Shown here: piece after piece, positions 30,999-32,991 of the stretch | How positions within the stretch are numbered: the stretch's first letter is position 1 | Layout: each line of letters begins with the position of its first letter | Assembly (NCBI GenBank): GCA_020442915.1 | Contig: JAGRJD010000033.1 | Coordinates: 1-32,991 of the forward strand | Length of the DNA: 32,991 nucleotides | Direction of reading: 5' to 3' | Source: Thiothrix sp. | GTDB lineage: Bacteria; Pseudomonadota; Gammaproteobacteria; Thiotrichales; Thiotrichaceae | Notes under the pieces: model-generated | Told to the model about the DNA's origin: nothing | Databases searched by the model: none | Seen by the model: only the letters and a program-made list of their open reading frames with translations | Translations under genes and position numbers: made by a program

Positions 30999-32544
30999 GG
31001 GGCGTCTCCTGCTTGACGAATTCGATTTTCTGCACCATGGTCACGGTCTGTTTACGCCCGCCGAACAGGGTGAAATCGCTGCTGCCATTGCTGCTGCAAC
31101 CGTCACCAAAGCTGAAACCACAGCCGCCGCGTTCCGGGAAGGCATCGTGCGCCAGTTCCCGATGACTGGTGGGGATGACATAACGGTCTTCGATATTGGC
31201 AATCGCCAGATAACGGTACATATCCTGCGCTTGCGCTTCGCTCAGGCCGACCTGTTCCAGCGCACGGGTATCGTGCTCGCCTTCCACGGTTTTTGCGCGC
31301 ATGTAATGGCGCATCGCCATCAGGCGCTTGAGCGCCCGTGCTACCGGCTTTTCATCACCCGCCGTGAGCAGGTTGGCCAGGTAACGCAAGGGAATGCGCA
31401 GGCTGTCCACATCCGGCAATACGCCATCCTGCCCCAGCTTGTCGGCTTCAAAGGCAGACTGGATCGGTGATAATGGCGGTACATACCACACCATCGGCAG
31501 GGTGCGGTATTCCGGGTGCAAAGGCAGCGCCAGTTTCCAGTCCATCGCCAGTTTCCACACCGGCGATGCCTGCGCGGCCTTGAGCACGCTGTCGGGAATG
31601 CCGTCACGGCGCGCCTGCTCGATGATGGCCGGGTCAAACGGGTCGAGGAAGACTTCCAGTTGCTTTTCGTACAAATCCTGCACATTGGCAGTGGCGGCGG
31701 CGGCTTCGATGCGGTCGGCATCGTACAGCAGCACCCCCAGGTAGCGGATGCGCCCGACACAGGTTTCCGAGCACACGGTCGGCATGCCGGCCTCGATGCG
31801 TGGGTAACAGAAAATGCATTTCTCGGACTTGCCGGATTTCCAGTTGTAGTAAATCTTCTTGTAGGGGCAACCACTCACGCACATGCGCCAGCCCCGGCAT
31901 TTATCCTGATCGATCAGCACAATGCCGTCTTCCTCACGCTTGTAGATGGCGCCACTGGGGCAGGACGCCACGCACGCCGGGTTCAGGCAGTGCTCGCACA
32001 GGCGCGGCAGGGTGAACATGAAGGTGTTTTCAAATTCGCCGTAAATATCGGCCTGGATCTGGTCGAAGTTCTTGTCCTGGCGGCGTTTGGCAAATTCACC
32101 ACCGAGGATTTCCTCCCAGTTCGGTCCCCATTCGATCTTGTCCATGCGCTGCCCGGAAATCAGTGAACGCGGGCGCGCCGTAGGCTGGCTGTCGCCCAGC
32201 GGCGCGGTGTGCAGGTGCTGGTAATCAAAATCAAACGGCTCGTAATAGTCATCGATCGCCGGCAGGTCGGGGTTGGCAAAGATATTCGCCAGCACCCGGA
32301 ACTTGCCGCCGATGCGCGGCTCGATCTTGCCAGCAGCATTGCGCAGCCAGCCGCCTTTCCATTTGTCCTGGTTTTCCCACTCCCTGGGGTAGCCGATACC
32401 GGGTTTGGTTTCGACATTGTTGAACCAGGCGTATTCCATGCCTTCGCGGGAAGTCCAGACATTCTTGCAGGTGATCGAGCAGGTGTGACAGCCGATGCAC
32501 TTGTCCAGATTCAGCACCATGCCGACTTGGGAACGGATTTTCAT
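30991..32544 (-). CDS. narH: Respiratory nitrate reductase beta subunit
   Basis: A 517-residue cytoplasmic iron-sulfur protein carrying electrons from NarI to NarG. Four cluster motifs are seen: CIGCHTCSITCKN (16-28), CEHCLNPACVASCPSG, CRGWRMCVSGCPYKK and CIFCYPRIEAGMPTVCSETC. The tryptophan in C-R-G-W-R-M-C is the replacement that gives the [3Fe-4S] centre in this family. Length matches NarH (about 510). Its ATG overlaps the narG stop as ATGA. Confidence 0.98.
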   Translation of the reverse strand: MKIRSQVGMVLNLDKCIGCHTCSITCKNVWTSREGMEYAWFNNVETKPGIGYPREWENQDKWKGGWLRNAAGKIEPRIGGKFRVLANIFANPDLPAIDDYYEPFDFDYQHLHTAPLGDSQPTARPRSLISGQRMDKIEWGPNWEEILGGEFAKRRQDKNFDQIQADIYGEFENTFMFTLPRLCEHCLNPACVASCPSGAIYKREEDGIVLIDQDKCRGWRMCVSGCPYKKIYYNWKSGKSEKCIFCYPRIEAGMPTVCSETCVGRIRYLGVLLYDADRIEAAAATANVQDLYEKQLEVFLDPFDPAIIEQARRDGIPDSVLKAAQASPVWKLAMDWKLALPLHPEYRTLPMVWYVPPLSPIQSAFEADKLGQDGVLPDVDSLRIPLRYLANLLTAGDEKPVARALKRLMAMRHYMRAKTVEGEHDTRALEQVGLSEAQAQDMYRYLAIANIEDRYVIPTSHRELAHDAFPERGGCGFSFGDGCSSNGSSDFTLFGGRKQTVTMVQKIEFVKQETPHE

Positions 32545-32991
32545 TGCACGGCCTCCTGTGTGTAATCATTGCCTTCGCCATCCAGCCACTCGACCTTGCG
32601 CATCTTGCGCACAATGACGAATTCATCGCGGTTGGAACCCACGGTGCCGTAGTAGTTGAAGCCGTAGGCCTGTTGGGCGTAGCCACCGATCATGTGGGTC
32701 GGTTTCGGGCACACGCGGGTGACGGAATTGTGGATGCCGCCCCGGTTGCCGGTAATGCTGGAACCGGGGGTATTCACGATCTTTTCCTGGGCGTGGTACA
32801 TCATCACCATGCCGGGCATGACGCGCTGGCTGACCACCGCACGCGCCGCGATCGCGCCATTGGCGTTGAAGATGTCAATCCAGTCATTGTCTTCGACCCC
32901 CAGGGTTCGGGCATCGGTTTCACTCATCCACACAATCGGCCCGCCGCGTGACAGCGTGAGCATGATCAGGTTGTCGGTGTAGGTGGAGTGG
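32541..32991 (-). CDS. narG: Respiratory nitrate reductase alpha subunit (C-terminal end only)
   Basis: The frame is open from the right edge to a stop at 32541 and gives the last 149 residues of NarG, the molybdenum catalytic subunit that reduces nitrate to nitrite. The visible part begins HSTYTDNLIMLTLSRGG and includes PIVWMSETDAR, the molybdopterin-dinucleotide-binding domain segment VEDNDWIDIFNANGAIAARA, and NSVTRVCPKPTHMIGGYAQ. The rest of the gene, and its promoter, lie outside the window. Confidence 0.97.
   Translation of the reverse strand, partial: HSTYTDNLIMLTLSRGGPIVWMSETDARTLGVEDNDWIDIFNANGAIAARAVVSQRVMPGMVMMYHAQEKIVNTPGSSITGNRGGIHNSVTRVCPKPTHMIGGYAQQAYGFNYYGTVGSNRDEFVIVRKMRKVEWLDGEGNDYTQEAVQ

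Noticed and set aside
1..32991. CRISPR arrays, tRNA or rRNA genes, phage integrase or attachment sites
   Set aside because: Looked for and not seen: no regularly spaced repeats, no cloverleaf or rRNA-like stretches, and no integrase next to the accessory block.

Overview
The window looks like part of the chromosome of a Gammaproteobacterium that can use oxygen at low tension or nitrate, and that moves or senses surfaces with type IV pili. The basis is a Pseudomonas-type Pil-Chp chemosensory cluster, a cbb3 oxidase gene with its ccoGHIS maturation operon, and a respiratory nitrate reductase operon (narGHJI). Genus cannot be read from the sequence. Almost every gene is on the minus strand; the exceptions are one acyltransferase, an IS remnant with a regulator fragment, and a four-gene redox/envelope stress block.

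Layout from low to high coordinates: the 5' part of ccoN (cbb3 oxidase subunit I, running off the left edge) with an FNR-type box; dgkA; then the Pil-Chp operon, transcribed pilG-pilH-pilI-pilJ-fimL/chpA-N-chpA-chpC (10294 down to 1473). This cluster is compact. ChpA is split into a FimL-like scaffold protein and a CheA-like kinase with only two recognisable Hpt domains. PilJ has almost no periplasmic part. No pilK (CheR) or chpB (CheB) is present. Next come housekeeping genes (metallophosphoesterase, FMN reductase, DUF808 membrane protein, AI-2E/PerM family permease, a small unknown protein, a LysR regulator), then ccoGHIS behind a second FNR-like promoter.

From about 20.8 to 28.6 kb the window is accessory. 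It holds a degenerate acyltransferase-3 gene lacking key residues and the SGNH domain, a 0.63 kb deleted IS4-family element with 17-bp inverted repeats, and a 74-codon C-terminal remnant of a YafY/WYL regulator. After these comes an apparent island with nemA-like and nemR-like genes (old yellow enzyme and TetR repressor) divergent from a Spy/CpxP-like periplasmic protein, a cytochrome b561 and an OmpR/EnvZ-type two-component pair. Two cis signals fit this arrangement: a palindrome overlapping the nemA promoter, and a 10-bp-period direct repeat upstream of the Spy-like gene. The right edge of the island runs into the 3' end of an MNT nucleotidyltransferase gene, whose last ~36 codons are read from the antisense strand of the kinase gene.

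From 28.8 kb to the right edge is the narGHJI-ppiC operon (minus strand; narG enters from outside the window). Cytochrome oxidase and nitrate reductase genes together describe a branched respiratory chain for low-oxygen conditions, and the FNR-like boxes suggest oxygen control of the cbb3 branch.
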